DNA from: Hyphomicrobiales bacterium
Lineage (GTDB): Bacteria > Pseudomonadota > Alphaproteobacteria > Rhizobiales > Rhizobiaceae
DNA: 64,000 bases
Assembly (NCBI GenBank): GCA_900469955.1
Contig: UBYX01000014.1
Span: forward strand, 1-64,000
Reading direction: 5' to 3'
A model generated the notes under the pieces. The model had not been told where the DNA came from. It saw only the letters and a list, made by a program, of their open reading frames with translations, and ran no database searches. Made by a program: the position numbers and the translations under genes. Shown here piece after piece: positions 54,818-63,551 of the stretch (the stretch's first letter is position 1; each line of letters begins with the position of its first letter).

Positions 54818-55835
54818 AGTTGCTGGCGCCGGACAGAGCATCCGCCGTGACGAAGGCGGCATAGCTCGGCAGCACTTCGGAGACCTTGCCCTGGTCCTTC
54901 AGGAACTGCGCCGTGTCCTTGAGAATCTTGGCCGCCCCGGACTTCTCGCCCCCGCCCAACCAATCGGAAGAGGCCTGGACGTCGGGAGTCAGTAGATTGA
55001 GGTTGCTCAAGGCTGCCGCATGCTGCTCCGGCTTGCCGCCGAGGAGCTTGGCAAGCTGCTTGGCGTTATCGCTCTCAGGACCCCAAGCCGCCTTGTCCTT
55101 CGCAAAAGACCCGTAATACTTGTTCACCACCGTCGCGAAGCTTTTCAGGAAATCCGGGTTCGTGTCGGCGAACTTCGAGGCGGCCACCCAGGCGGAAAAA
55201 GTTGGAGCGCCCTTTTCGGCGACTTCCTTCGACGTCACCAGGACCTTGCCGTTCTTCTTCAGTTCAGTGAGGGCGGGGTCCCAAACAAAACCACCGTCCA
55301 GATCACCGCGGTTGAAACCAGCGACGATATCCGGCTGCGGAATGGCGAATACCTGGACATCCCTCTCGCTTAAACCCAACGACTTGATCAGCGCCAGCAA
55401 CTGATAGTGGTCGGTAGAGACCGGCGCCGCGGCAAGCTTCTTGCCCTTTAAATCCGCCAGCGAGCCAATGCCGGAGCCATCGCGCACGACGAGCGCTTCA
55501 TCGATACCCGAGATGGAGGAGAGATAGAATGCCTTTACTGCAAGACCTCGCGAGGCCGCCGCGGCGAAGGGGCTGGAGCCGACATAACCCACCTGAACAT
55601 CACCAGATGCGATCGCAGCAAAGATTTCCGCGCCGGAATTGAATTTCCTGAAGTCGATGTCGTATCCGCTTGCTTTGGCAAACTCACCATTGGCGATTGC
55701 TACCGACGACGGCAGGGCATCGGTCTGGTAGGCCACCACGACCTTCTTGCCGGCTGCGGCTGCGCCGGCACCTGACCCTGCGGAAAGTGCGACAAACCCG
55801 GCAAAGGCTGCAGCTAGTAGTCGTTTCATATTCAT
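54816..55835 (-). CDS. tauA: Taurine-binding protein-like periplasmic protein
   Basis: A 339-residue binding protein with a Sec signal (MNMKRLLAAAFAGFVALSAGSGAGA). The mature start VVVAYQTDALPSSVA, the block FRKFNSGAEIFAAIASGDVQVGYVGSSPFAAAASRG and the later FVWDPALTELKKNGKVL match the TauA pattern closely. The ATG at 55835 follows a G-rich AGGGGG; a longer reading adds 40 unconserved residues. The window holds no tauD dioxygenase, Tpa or Xsc gene, so degradation of taurine would rely on genes elsewhere or on the monooxygenases at 56161 and 60081. Confidence 0.9.
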   Translation of the reverse strand: MNMKRLLAAAFAGFVALSAGSGAGAAAAGKKVVVAYQTDALPSSVAIANGEFAKASGYDIDFRKFNSGAEIFAAIASGDVQVGYVGSSPFAAAASRGLAVKAFYLSSISGIDEALVVRDGSGIGSLADLKGKKLAAAPVSTDHYQLLALIKSLGLSERDVQVFAIPQPDIVAGFNRGDLDGGFVWDPALTELKKNGKVLVTSKEVAEKGAPTFSAWVAASKFADTNPDFLKSFATVVNKYYGSFAKDKAAWGPESDNAKQLAKLLGGKPEQHAAALSNLNLLTPDVQASSDWLGGGEKSGAAKILKDTAQFLKDQGKVSEVLPSYAAFVTADALSGASN

Positions 55836-56160
55836 ATGACCCCCTGAGCCGACGATATTGCCGGCAGTTGTTTTCCACACCGCAACCATAGGGGAGGTCC
55901 GCATCGTCCAGGAGAAATAAGCTACCAATTTTATAGTTTTTGAGAGATTTTTCACCGACGGAAGAAGCGTTTTACGAGCCTACGATCGCGCCGAGCGCTT
56001 CAGAGGGATTGCTGATTTCCCGCCACCCTGGAACATGGTTCGCCAAATGCCGCTGTTGCTTAGTCATCGGGTGGCGAGCACGTAGGCATAAGAGAATAAT
56101 CTTTCTTCTCTATCGACTTGGTCGTCTTTAGCCTTTCTCCTGGAATTGAGGGAGAAATAT
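55836..56160. promoter_or_regulatory. 325-base divergent region between tau and ssu genes
   Basis: No gene is seen. The region holds promoters for both sulfonate operons. CGCCACCC (56021-56028) and GGGTGGCG (56069-56076) are perfect inverted repeats enclosing 40 bases, and AGAGAA/TTCTCT (56091-56096 and 56106-56111) form a second pair nearer to ssuD. These could be a structured leader or sites for a CysB/SsuR-type regulator. Confidence 0.45.
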
Positions 56161-57333
56161 ATGGATATCGACGGAATTGCCGAACCGCTGAACTTTTTCT
56201 GGTTCATCCCCACACATGGGGATGGCACCTATCTCGGCACCGAACGGCTGAGCCGTCGTCCGGAGTTTCGCTATTTCAAGCAGGTGGCGGTTGCGGTTGA
56301 TGAACTTGGCTTCGAAGGCGTTCTCTTGCCGACCGGCCAGTCCTGTGAGGATTCCTGGATTACGGCTACCGGGCTTTCGGTCGTCACCGAGCGGCTCAAA
56401 TATCTCGTCGCGCTTCGGCCCGGCGTCACCTCGCCCACTTTTGCCGCACGCCAGACCGCCGCACTCGACCGCCTCAGCAACGGCAGGCTGCTACTCAACG
56501 TTGTTGTCGGCGGCAATCCTGCGGAGCTTGCGGGGGATGGAATATTCCTTCGCCATGACGAGCGCTACGAGCAGGCTGGTGAGTTCCTCGACATTTGGAA
56601 GCGCCTGCTCAGCGGCGAGACCGTCGATTTCAAGGGCAAGTATTACGAACTCAAGGGCGCGCGTTCGGACTTCCCACCAGTCGGCCGGCCGCATCCTCCA
56701 CTTTATTTCGGCGGCTCCTCGGAGGCCGGCCAGGATCTCGCGGTCAATGCCACCGACATGTATCTCACCTGGGGCGAACCGCTGGACCAGGTGAAAGAGA
56801 AGATCGAGTCGGTGCGTGCCAAGGCAGCAAAGGCCGGCCGAAAGATCCGCTTCGGCATGCGTATCCACTTCATCGTCCGAGAGGACGAAGACGATGCCTG
56901 GCGCGCCGCCGACCGGCTGATCAGCAACATTTCCGATGAGCAGATCGAGCGCAGCTGGCACCGCTTTCAAAAGGAAATGGATTCCGTCGGCCAGCGCCGG
57001 CAAGCAGCTCTCCACGGCGGCCGCCGTGACAAGTTGCTGGTCGCCCCGAATCTTTGGGCCGGGGTCGGCCTGGTCCGGACCGGGGTTGGCACCGCGCTGG
57101 TGGGTACGCCCCAGCAGGTGGCGGAACGGCTACGCGAATATCAGGCGCTCGGCATCGATACGATCATCGGCTCCGGTTATCCCCACCTCGAGGAGGCATA
57201 TCGCGTCGGAGAACTCCTGTTCCCGTTGCTCGGCATCGACAAGAACCGCCGCCAAGGCCTGCGCGACAGCGTCGCTAACGAATTTTCAGTCGGCGACTAC
57301 GGCGGCTCGAAACTCGCCAACGTAGCCGGCTGA
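56161..57333 (+). CDS. ssuD: FMNH2-dependent alkanesulfonate monooxygenase
   Basis: A 390-residue luciferase-like monooxygenase that desulfonates alkanesulfonates with reduced FMN and oxygen, releasing sulfite and an aldehyde. It follows the E. coli SsuD pattern along its whole length: [65 protein letters not shown]-like [30 protein letters not shown] and [26 protein letters not shown] lies seven bases before the ATG at 56161; a TTG 15 bases earlier is unlikely. No flavin reductase (ssuE) gene is in the window. Confidence 0.94.
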   Translation: MDIDGIAEPLNFFWFIPTHGDGTYLGTERLSRRPEFRYFKQVAVAVDELGFEGVLLPTGQSCEDSWITATGLSVVTERLKYLVALRPGVTSPTFAARQTAALDRLSNGRLLLNVVVGGNPAELAGDGIFLRHDERYEQAGEFLDIWKRLLSGETVDFKGKYYELKGARSDFPPVGRPHPPLYFGGSSEAGQDLAVNATDMYLTWGEPLDQVKEKIESVRAKAAKAGRKIRFGMRIHFIVREDEDDAWRAADRLISNISDEQIERSWHRFQKEMDSVGQRRQAALHGGRRDKLLVAPNLWAGVGLVRTGVGTALVGTPQQVAERLREYQALGIDTIIGSGYPHLEEAYRVGELLFPLLGIDKNRRQGLRDSVANEFSVGDYGGSKLANVAG

Positions 57334-57384
57334 CCTTGCTGCACATTCAAAACCTTCACACCGCTCCTTCTGAAAGGTCGCTCC

Positions 57385-58389
57385 ATGTTGAAATCCTTAA
57401 AACGCCTCGCAGCCGCTGCGTTTGCGCTAACGGCGCTTGTACCCTCGACCAGCGCGTATGGCGAAGGCCTTATCCGCATATCCCAGCAGTTCGGTACCCT
57501 CTATCTGCCGCTGCACGTCATTCGCGACCAGAACCTGATCGAGAAACACGCCAGAGCGCTTGGCCTCAACGACGTGAAGGTCGAGTGGGCGCAGCTTTCC
57601 GGGGGTGATGCCATCAATGCCGCACTTCTTTCAGGCTCGATCGATATTGCAGCGGCCGGAATCGGTCCGTTCCTGACGCTCTGGGATCGCACGGATGGCG
57701 CAGTGAAGATCGTCGCCGGCCTAGCCAACCAGCCGAACTATCTCGTGACAAACAATCCGGACATCAAGTCGCTCAAGGACTTCAAGGCAACCGACAAGAT
57801 TGCTCTTCCAGCGGTCGGAGTGTCGGTCCAGGCCCGCATCCTGCAGATTGCCGCTGAGAAAGAATTCGGTAAGGGTAACCAGAACAAGCTCGACAACAAC
57901 ACCATTACGCTCGCGCATCCCGATGCCACGGCGGCCCTACTGTCCGGCTCGACGGAGATCACGGCTCATGTCTCCAACACACCGTTCCAGGAACAGGCGC
58001 TGAAGGATCCGAAAATCCACAAGGTTTTCTCATCCTATGACGTTCTCGGCGGGCCAGTGACGCCGACCTATCTCTACACGACGACGGACTGGCACGAGCA
58101 GAACCCAAAGACCTTTCAGGCTTTCTTCGAAGCCGTGAAGGAGGCGAGCGCCTGGATCGAGGCGAACAAGAAAGCAGCGGCGGAAACCTATGTCCGGGTC
58201 GAGAAGTCCAAGCTTGAAGCCAGCTTCGTCCAATCGTTGATCGAAGCGCCTGAGAACAAGTTCACGGTCGTGCCATCCCGTTCCTTCGCCTTCGCAGACT
58301 TCCTCTACCGAACAGGCGCGATCAAGAAAAAGGCCGAAGGCTGGAAGGACTATACGTTCAACGAACTGCACAACGAAAGCGGAAGCTGA
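57385..58389 (+). CDS. Aliphatic sulfonate-type ABC transporter substrate-binding protein
   Basis: A 334-residue periplasmic protein of the SsuA/NMT1-like family with signal peptide MLKSLKRLAAAAFALTALVPSTSAYG. Typical blocks are LYLPLHVIRDQNLIEKHARALG, GDAINAALLSGSIDIAAAGIGPFL and GGPVTPTYLYTTTDW. It follows ssuD by 51 bases and precedes the ATPase by three, forming the second sulfonate importer of the window. Within the family, ligands include sulfonates, nitrate and thiamine precursors; the flanking monooxygenases argue for sulfonates. Confidence 0.88.
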   Translation: MLKSLKRLAAAAFALTALVPSTSAYGEGLIRISQQFGTLYLPLHVIRDQNLIEKHARALGLNDVKVEWAQLSGGDAINAALLSGSIDIAAAGIGPFLTLWDRTDGAVKIVAGLANQPNYLVTNNPDIKSLKDFKATDKIALPAVGVSVQARILQIAAEKEFGKGNQNKLDNNTITLAHPDATAALLSGSTEITAHVSNTPFQEQALKDPKIHKVFSSYDVLGGPVTPTYLYTTTDWHEQNPKTFQAFFEAVKEASAWIEANKKAAAETYVRVEKSKLEASFVQSLIEAPENKFTVVPSRSFAFADFLYRTGAIKKKAEGWKDYTFNELHNESGS

Positions 58390-58392
58390 TCG

Positions 58393-59199
58393 ATGCTGGC
58401 ACGAGACCCTCTCAAGGCCGCCGTATTCGAGGTCAACCGGCTTACTCTCGACTACCCGACTTCCAAGGGGACCGTCCGGGCGGTGGATAACGTTTCGTTC
58501 CGCGTCGGTAAGGGAGAGCGGCTCGTACTTCTCGGCCCCTCCGGATGCGGAAAATCCTCGATCCTCAAAGCGGTAGCGGGCTTTTTAAAGCCCGCTACCG
58601 GCACGATCAAGGTTCGCGGCCGGGAGGTCAAAGGCCCCGGTCCGGACCGCATCGTCGTATTCCAGGAGTTTGACCAACTCCTGCCCTGGAAGACCGTGCG
58701 CCAGAACGTCGAATTCCCGCTGCGTATGGCGAGCAAGTTGCCGCGGGCGGAAATCCGGGAGCGCACGGAGGCGACGCTCAGAAAAGTCGGACTCGAACGG
58801 GCGCTCGATAGCTATCCGCACACACTTTCGGGCGGTATGAAGCAGCGCGCCGCGATTGCGCGCGCACTCGTCACCGACGCCGACGTGCTGCTGATGGATG
58901 AGCCTTTTGCAGCTCTCGACGCGCTCACCCGCAGCCAGCTCCAGGGCGAACTCCTGGATCTTGCCGAGGAACTGGGCTTCACGCTGCTCTTCGTCACTCA
59001 CTCGATAGAGGAAGCGATCCTTATCGGGACAAAGTTGCATCTTTTGAGCCCGCATCCTGGCCGGACGATCACCAGCCTGGATACCCATGAATTCGGCCGC
59101 GAAGATGTCGGCAGCGCCCGGCTCGAAACGCTGACGCGCGAGGTTCACAACCTCCTCTTCTCTCCGAAGATTCGCAGCGAGGTGCTTGAAGATGTCTGA
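58393..59199 (+). CDS. Sulfonate-type ABC transporter ATP-binding protein
   Basis: A 268-residue SsuB/TauB-family ATPase with Walker [10 protein letters not shown] (Ser in place of the last Thr), LSGGMKQRAAIARAL, Walker B VLLMDEPFAALD and HSIEEAILIG. It begins three bases after the binding protein stop and its end overlaps the permease start by eight bases. Confidence 0.92.
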   Translation: MLARDPLKAAVFEVNRLTLDYPTSKGTVRAVDNVSFRVGKGERLVLLGPSGCGKSSILKAVAGFLKPATGTIKVRGREVKGPGPDRIVVFQEFDQLLPWKTVRQNVEFPLRMASKLPRAEIRERTEATLRKVGLERALDSYPHTLSGGMKQRAAIARALVTDADVLLMDEPFAALDALTRSQLQGELLDLAEELGFTLLFVTHSIEEAILIGTKLHLLSPHPGRTITSLDTHEFGREDVGSARLETLTREVHNLLFSPKIRSEVLEDV

Positions 59200-60028
59200 T
59201 CTCTCTCTGTCCGTTGCGCCGGAGAAGACCGCGGTGTTCGTCCAGGTCCGGGAATTTCTCTGGAATTCGGCTCTTGTTCGCAAGGTCCTCGTGCTGGCCT
59301 TGCTCGCTCTCGTGTGGGAGCTTGCTGCCCGATACAGCGCCAAGCCGATCCTGTTTCCTACCTTCACTGCAACCATGGCGGCGCTTTGGGAGGCGGTAAC
59401 GGTCGAGAACCTGCTCGTGTCCTCCTGGGCATCGCTTTCCGTGCTTCTCAAGGGATATGTCATCGCCGTTTTACTGGCTTTCGTGTTCGCATCGCTGGCG
59501 GTCGTCAGCCGTTTCGTGCGCGAACTCCTGCAGACGCTGATTTCGATGTTCAATCCGTTGCCCGCCATCGCACTGCTGCCAGTCGCGATGCTCTGGTTCG
59601 GACTTGGCGAAAAGAGCCTGCTCGTCGTTCTGGTCCATGCGGTACTCTGGCCCTTTGCGCTCGCCACTTTGACCGGCTTCGAAAGCGTACCGGAAACCCA
59701 GCGCCTCGTTGGGCGCAATTATGGGCTACGCGGACCATCCTATGTGATCCGCATCCTGATTCCTGCAGCCCTGCCCTCGATCCTCTACGGCATGAAGATC
59801 GCTTGGGCATTTGCCTGGCGCACGCTGATCGCAGCCGAACTCGTCTTCGGCGTCAGTTCATCGAGCGGCGGGCTCGGCTGGTTCATCTTCCGCAACCGCA
59901 ACGAGCTCTTCACCGATAAAGTCTTCGCCGGCCTCGCTATGGTGATCATCATTGGTCTCCTGGTGGAGGGAATTCTCTTCCGCCTGGTGGAGACGGTCAC
60001 GGTGCGCCGCTGGGGCATGCAGCGATAG
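59192..60028 (+). CDS. Sulfonate-type ABC transporter permease
   Basis: A 278-residue SsuC/TauC-family permease. Membrane helices start near residue 30 (VLVLALLALVWELAARY); the coupling loop is VPETQRLVGRNYGLRGPSYVIRILIPAALP, slightly divergent from the usual EAA pattern, followed by GMKIAWAFAWRTLIAAELVFG. The ATG at 59192 lies inside the ATPase gene, showing coupling. It completes the importer of the ssuD operon. Confidence 0.9.
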   Translation: MSDLSLSVAPEKTAVFVQVREFLWNSALVRKVLVLALLALVWELAARYSAKPILFPTFTATMAALWEAVTVENLLVSSWASLSVLLKGYVIAVLLAFVFASLAVVSRFVRELLQTLISMFNPLPAIALLPVAMLWFGLGEKSLLVVLVHAVLWPFALATLTGFESVPETQRLVGRNYGLRGPSYVIRILIPAALPSILYGMKIAWAFAWRTLIAAELVFGVSSSSGGLGWFIFRNRNELFTDKVFAGLAMVIIIGLLVEGILFRLVETVTVRRWGMQR

Positions 60029-60080
60029 CTGCCGTATGCCTGGGCACTTCCATTCCATCTCGAAAGACGCTGGCGAAAGA

Positions 60081-61154
60081 ATGATGAGCAGCAATCCCGA
60101 ATTCCTCTGGTATATCCCGAACGACGTCAAAGCTGGCCACCGCGGAGATGTCGCCGTCGACCACCACAATAGCCTGGAGACGCTGACGGCACAGGCCAAG
60201 GCCCTTGAGAATCACGGCTGGAAAGGCGCGCTCATCGGCACCGGCTGGGGCCGACCCGACACGTTCACCGTTGCAGCCGCGCTTGCCGCGCGGACCACTC
60301 GTTTCGAGCCACTCATCGCTGTACGCCCGGGCTACTGGCGGCCGGCGAATTTCGCTTCCGCAGCGGCCACACTGGATCACCTCAGCGGCGGACGCGTGCG
60401 GGTCAATGTCGTTTCGGGTTTGGACGACCTTGCCGCCTATGGCGACAGCGAAGGCAACCAGGCGGATCGTTATGCCCGCACGAAGGAGTTCATGCGGCTG
60501 GTTCGGCGATTGTGGACCGAGGAGAACGTCACCTCGACCGGTAACCACTTTCAGGTCGCAAATTCCACGGTCGCGCCTCGCCTTGAAACCCGCGGCGACC
60601 GGCGGCATCCGAAACTCTATTTCGGCGGGGCATCGCAAGCGGCAGAAAAGGTGGCGGCAACCGAAGCGGACGTTCAGCTCTTCTGGGGAGAACCGCTCGA
60701 TGGAGTAAGAGAACGGATCCAGCGCCTGAAAACCCTCAGCCAGGAGCTTGACCGGGATTTGCCGCCGTTGGAATTCGGCCTGAGGATCACGACGCTGGTG
60801 AGAGATACGACGGAAGAGGCCTGGGCCGATGCGGAGGCAAAGGTTGCCAAAATGGCCGAAGGCCAAGCCGGCAGCTGGCACGACCACCGTCGCGCAATGG
60901 CTGTCGGCCAACAGCGGCTCTTCGATCTGCACACCCGTGGCGAGGTGCTTGACGACAATCTTTACACCGCACCCGGCAAGTTTGGCGGCGGCGGCGCCGG
61001 CACCACCTGGTTGGTCGGCTCTGCAGCGGACGTCGCCCGTTCGCTCCGCAAATATGGAGAGCTAGGCATTACCCATTTCGTCCTTTCCGACACGCCCTAT
61101 CTGTCGGAGATAAGGCGGCAGGGCGAACAGTTGCTGCCGCTGTTGCGGGATTGA
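60081..61154 (+). CDS. SsuD-like flavin-dependent monooxygenase (LLM class)
   Basis: A 357-residue luciferase-like monooxygenase, distinct from ssuD but of the same family: FLWYIPNDVKAGHRGD, RFEPLIAVRPGYWRPANFASAAATLDHLSGGRVRVNVVSG in part, QLFWGEPLDGVRERIQ and GITHFVLSDTPYL. ATG codons at 60081 and 60084 are both possible. It is the last gene of the ssu-type operon. Possible substrates are another sulfonate, a dialkyl sulfone or sulfate ester; the family alone does not decide. Confidence 0.88.
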   Translation: MMSSNPEFLWYIPNDVKAGHRGDVAVDHHNSLETLTAQAKALENHGWKGALIGTGWGRPDTFTVAAALAARTTRFEPLIAVRPGYWRPANFASAAATLDHLSGGRVRVNVVSGLDDLAAYGDSEGNQADRYARTKEFMRLVRRLWTEENVTSTGNHFQVANSTVAPRLETRGDRRHPKLYFGGASQAAEKVAATEADVQLFWGEPLDGVRERIQRLKTLSQELDRDLPPLEFGLRITTLVRDTTEEAWADAEAKVAKMAEGQAGSWHDHRRAMAVGQQRLFDLHTRGEVLDDNLYTAPGKFGGGGAGTTWLVGSAADVARSLRKYGELGITHFVLSDTPYLSEIRRQGEQLLPLLRD

Positions 61155-61218
61155 CCCTTCTCCTACGCCCATAGCGGCATGGCCAACGGCGAATGAACCA
61201 GAGCAGCGCCCGACGCCG

Positions 61219-61983
61219 TCACGAAACCGGTGTTGTGCCCTTGCCCAGATGAAGTGCCTCGCTCAGTTCCCGCCGCGCACCGGCGACCAGGGTCTCCATG
61301 GCGCGCCGAGCACCTTGCGGGTCACGCATGCGGATAGCCTCAAGGACTGCCCGATGGGTGCCGAGGGCGTATTCATGTGATTGGCTCGCCCGGTTGGTGA
61401 TGCGAAAGCTTGCCAGCAGAGCCGCGCCGATAGCCGCTGCGAATTGGCGGTATACCCAGTTGCCGGAAGCATTGATGATCGCGGTGTGGAACTGCAGGTC
61501 GGCCTGGCTCCAGGCATCCGTATAGCGAGAGTGAGCCGCGACCATCTCGTCGAACGCTTCCGCAATGACCATGATTTGTCTTGTGGTCGCATTGATTGCG
61601 GCCGCCTCCGCGGCAGCCGGCTCCAGCACCATGCGCGCATCGACAAGTGACTGATAGAACCGCTCGTCCTTCGGATGCCTCATCGCCGCATCGAGGACGA
61701 TCGGGTCGAGATAGTTCCATTGATCGCGCGGCAGGACGATCGTACCGCCACGCGTGCGCGACCGCACCATGCTCTGCGCCACCAGATGCTGCATCGATTC
61801 TCGGAGTGTCGTGCGGCTGACCCCGTAGAGCTCCTGGAGATCGGCTTCGTTGGGAAGCGTTGATCCTTCCGCAATCTCGCCGGACACGATCCGGTCGATC
61901 AGCATATGGAGCAGGTTATCCTTGACGGGGCGCCGGCCCCCTTTTTCCCGCTTATGCGCGTTCGCTCTCCCGGTTTCCGCCAT
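61219..61983 (-). CDS. GntR-family regulator, FadR subfamily (DgoR-like)
   Basis: A 254-residue regulator with an N-terminal winged helix (LLHMLIDRIVSGEIAEGSTLPNEADLQELYGVSRTTLRE in part, about 24-90) and a helical FCD effector domain with the metal-binding histidines (QADLQFHTAIINASGNW, LGTHRAVLEAI). A basic, lysine/arginine-rich N-terminal tail of 20 residues precedes it. It is divergent from D-galactonate dehydratase, with a long inverted repeat in the gap, so it is the likely galactonate-responsive repressor, as DgoR is in E. coli. Confidence 0.9.
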   Translation of the reverse strand: MAETGRANAHKREKGGRRPVKDNLLHMLIDRIVSGEIAEGSTLPNEADLQELYGVSRTTLRESMQHLVAQSMVRSRTRGGTIVLPRDQWNYLDPIVLDAAMRHPKDERFYQSLVDARMVLEPAAAEAAAINATTRQIMVIAEAFDEMVAAHSRYTDAWSQADLQFHTAIINASGNWVYRQFAAAIGAALLASFRITNRASQSHEYALGTHRAVLEAIRMRDPQGARRAMETLVAGARRELSEALHLGKGTTPVS

Positions 61984-62039
61984 TCAGCTCCGTCCCTGGC
62001 AATCCTCAAGCTCATTCCATAGACGAAATGTCCCGAAAG

Positions 62040-62076
62040 ATAAATCGCATTTAAATTGACAATAAATACGATTTAT
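62040..62076. promoter_or_regulatory. Long inverted repeat, probable GntR operator for dgoD
   Basis: Arms at 62040-62052 (ATAAATCGCATTT) and 62064-62076 (AAATACGATTTAT) are inverted repeats matching at 12 of 13 positions, with an 11-base AT-rich centre. The site is 57 bases upstream of the GntR start and 186 before dgoD, in the AT-rich promoter part of the gap. Confidence 0.65.
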
Positions 62077-62261
62077 TTTAGATGACAAACGGAGGTGCCG
62101 GAGGAGACCCGTACCCCGTAAGCTGATGACCCTGCCTTGGTTGCAGATCGACGCGCCGCCGCCTTGGATGCGGGCGCGACCGGAACCGTCATGCGTTCGG
62201 GAGCGACTTGCCGCACGGATGCGAATCCACCGGCCGAAGGCCGGATGACGAGTTGAAGCGA

Positions 62262-63410
62262 ATGAAGATCACGAAGCTGACCACCTATATCGTCCCGCCC
62301 CGCTGGCTGTTTCTGAAGATCGAAACGGATGAGGGCATTGTCGGCTGGGGCGAACCGGTGGTCGAGGGCCGTGCGCTGACGGTGCAGGCGGCCGTGCACG
62401 AACTCGAAGACTATCTGATCGGCAAGGATCCCTTCCTGATCGAGGATCACTGGAACGTCATGTACCGCGGCGGTTTCTATCGCGGCGGCGCGATACACAT
62501 GAGCGCCATCGCCGGCATTGACCAAGCGCTATGGGACATCAAGGGCAAGGCGCTCAAAGTACCGGTCCATTGCCTGCTCGGCGGTCAGGTACGCGACCGT
62601 ATCAAGGTCTATTCCTGGATCGGCGGCGACCGCCCTTCAGATGTGGCGCGCAACGCCAAGGACGTCGTCGCCCGCGGCTTCAAGGCGATCAAGCTCAACG
62701 GCTCCGAGGAGATGCAGATCGTCGATACCAACGAGCAGGTCGACAAGGCGATCGAAACCATCGCCATCATCCGCGAGGCAGTCGGCCCGCATATCGGCAT
62801 CGGCGTCGACTTCCACGGCCGTATCCACAAGCCGATGGCCAAGGTGCTTGCCAAGGAACTCGAACAGTTCAAGCTGCTGTTCATCGAGGAGCCGGTGCTT
62901 TCGGAAAACCGCGAGACGCTCAAGGAAATCGCCAACCATTGCTCGACCCCGATCGCGCTCGGCGAACGGCTCTATTCCCGCTGGGATTTCAAGCAGGTTC
63001 TATCGGACGGTTATGTAGACATCATCCAACCGGATCTCTCCCATGCCGGCGGCATCACCGAATGCCGCAAGATCGCAGCGATGGCGGAGGCCTATGACGT
63101 GGCGCTGGCGCCTCATTGCCCGCTCGGGCCGATCGCGCTCGCCGCCTGCCTGCAGATCGACGCGGTCAGCTACAACGCCTTCATCCAGGAACAGAGCCTC
63201 GGCATTCACTACAACAAGACGAACGACATCCTGGACTACATCGTCAACAAGGATGTGTTCGCCTATGCGGACGGTTTCGTCGGCATCCCGCAAGGCCCAG
63301 GCCTCGGTATCGAAGTGGATGAGGATTACGTCATCGAACGCGCCCGCGAAGGCCATCGGTGGCGCAATCCCGTGTGGCGCCACGAGGACGGGAGCGTCGC
63401 CGAGTGGTGA
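62262..63410 (+). CDS. dgoD: D-galactonate dehydratase
   Basis: A 382-residue enolase-superfamily enzyme, the same length as E. coli DgoD, converting D-galactonate to 2-dehydro-3-deoxy-D-galactonate in the De Ley-Doudoroff pathway. Metal ligands Asp183, Glu209 and Glu235 and the catalytic His185 and His285 fall at the numbering known for the E. coli enzyme ([26 protein letters not shown]). The ATG at 62262 is fixed by the conserved [10 protein letters not shown] start; its ribosome binding site is weak. The matching kinase and aldolase are not inside the window. Confidence 0.95.
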   Translation: MKITKLTTYIVPPRWLFLKIETDEGIVGWGEPVVEGRALTVQAAVHELEDYLIGKDPFLIEDHWNVMYRGGFYRGGAIHMSAIAGIDQALWDIKGKALKVPVHCLLGGQVRDRIKVYSWIGGDRPSDVARNAKDVVARGFKAIKLNGSEEMQIVDTNEQVDKAIETIAIIREAVGPHIGIGVDFHGRIHKPMAKVLAKELEQFKLLFIEEPVLSENRETLKEIANHCSTPIALGERLYSRWDFKQVLSDGYVDIIQPDLSHAGGITECRKIAAMAEAYDVALAPHCPLGPIALAACLQIDAVSYNAFIQEQSLGIHYNKTNDILDYIVNKDVFAYADGFVGIPQGPGLGIEVDEDYVIERAREGHRWRNPVWRHEDGSVAEW

Positions 63411-63551
63411 GAGATAAGCGGACCGGATCTCCGGCCAGAAGAGATTGAGGCGGCGCAAGGCGGCGCCTTCGATGCCGGACAGATCACAGGGTGATGGTCC
63501 GGAATGGGTGGGGAGACCACCGTTTTGAATGGAACCGAAGGGAGAGGTCCA

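Noticed and set aside
62126-62248. 40-codon open frame with upstream GGAGG between the GntR gene and dgoD
   Set aside because: The ribosome binding site is too far (about 20 bases) from the ATG and the peptide shows no motif; it may be leader sequence. Conservation would be needed to keep it.
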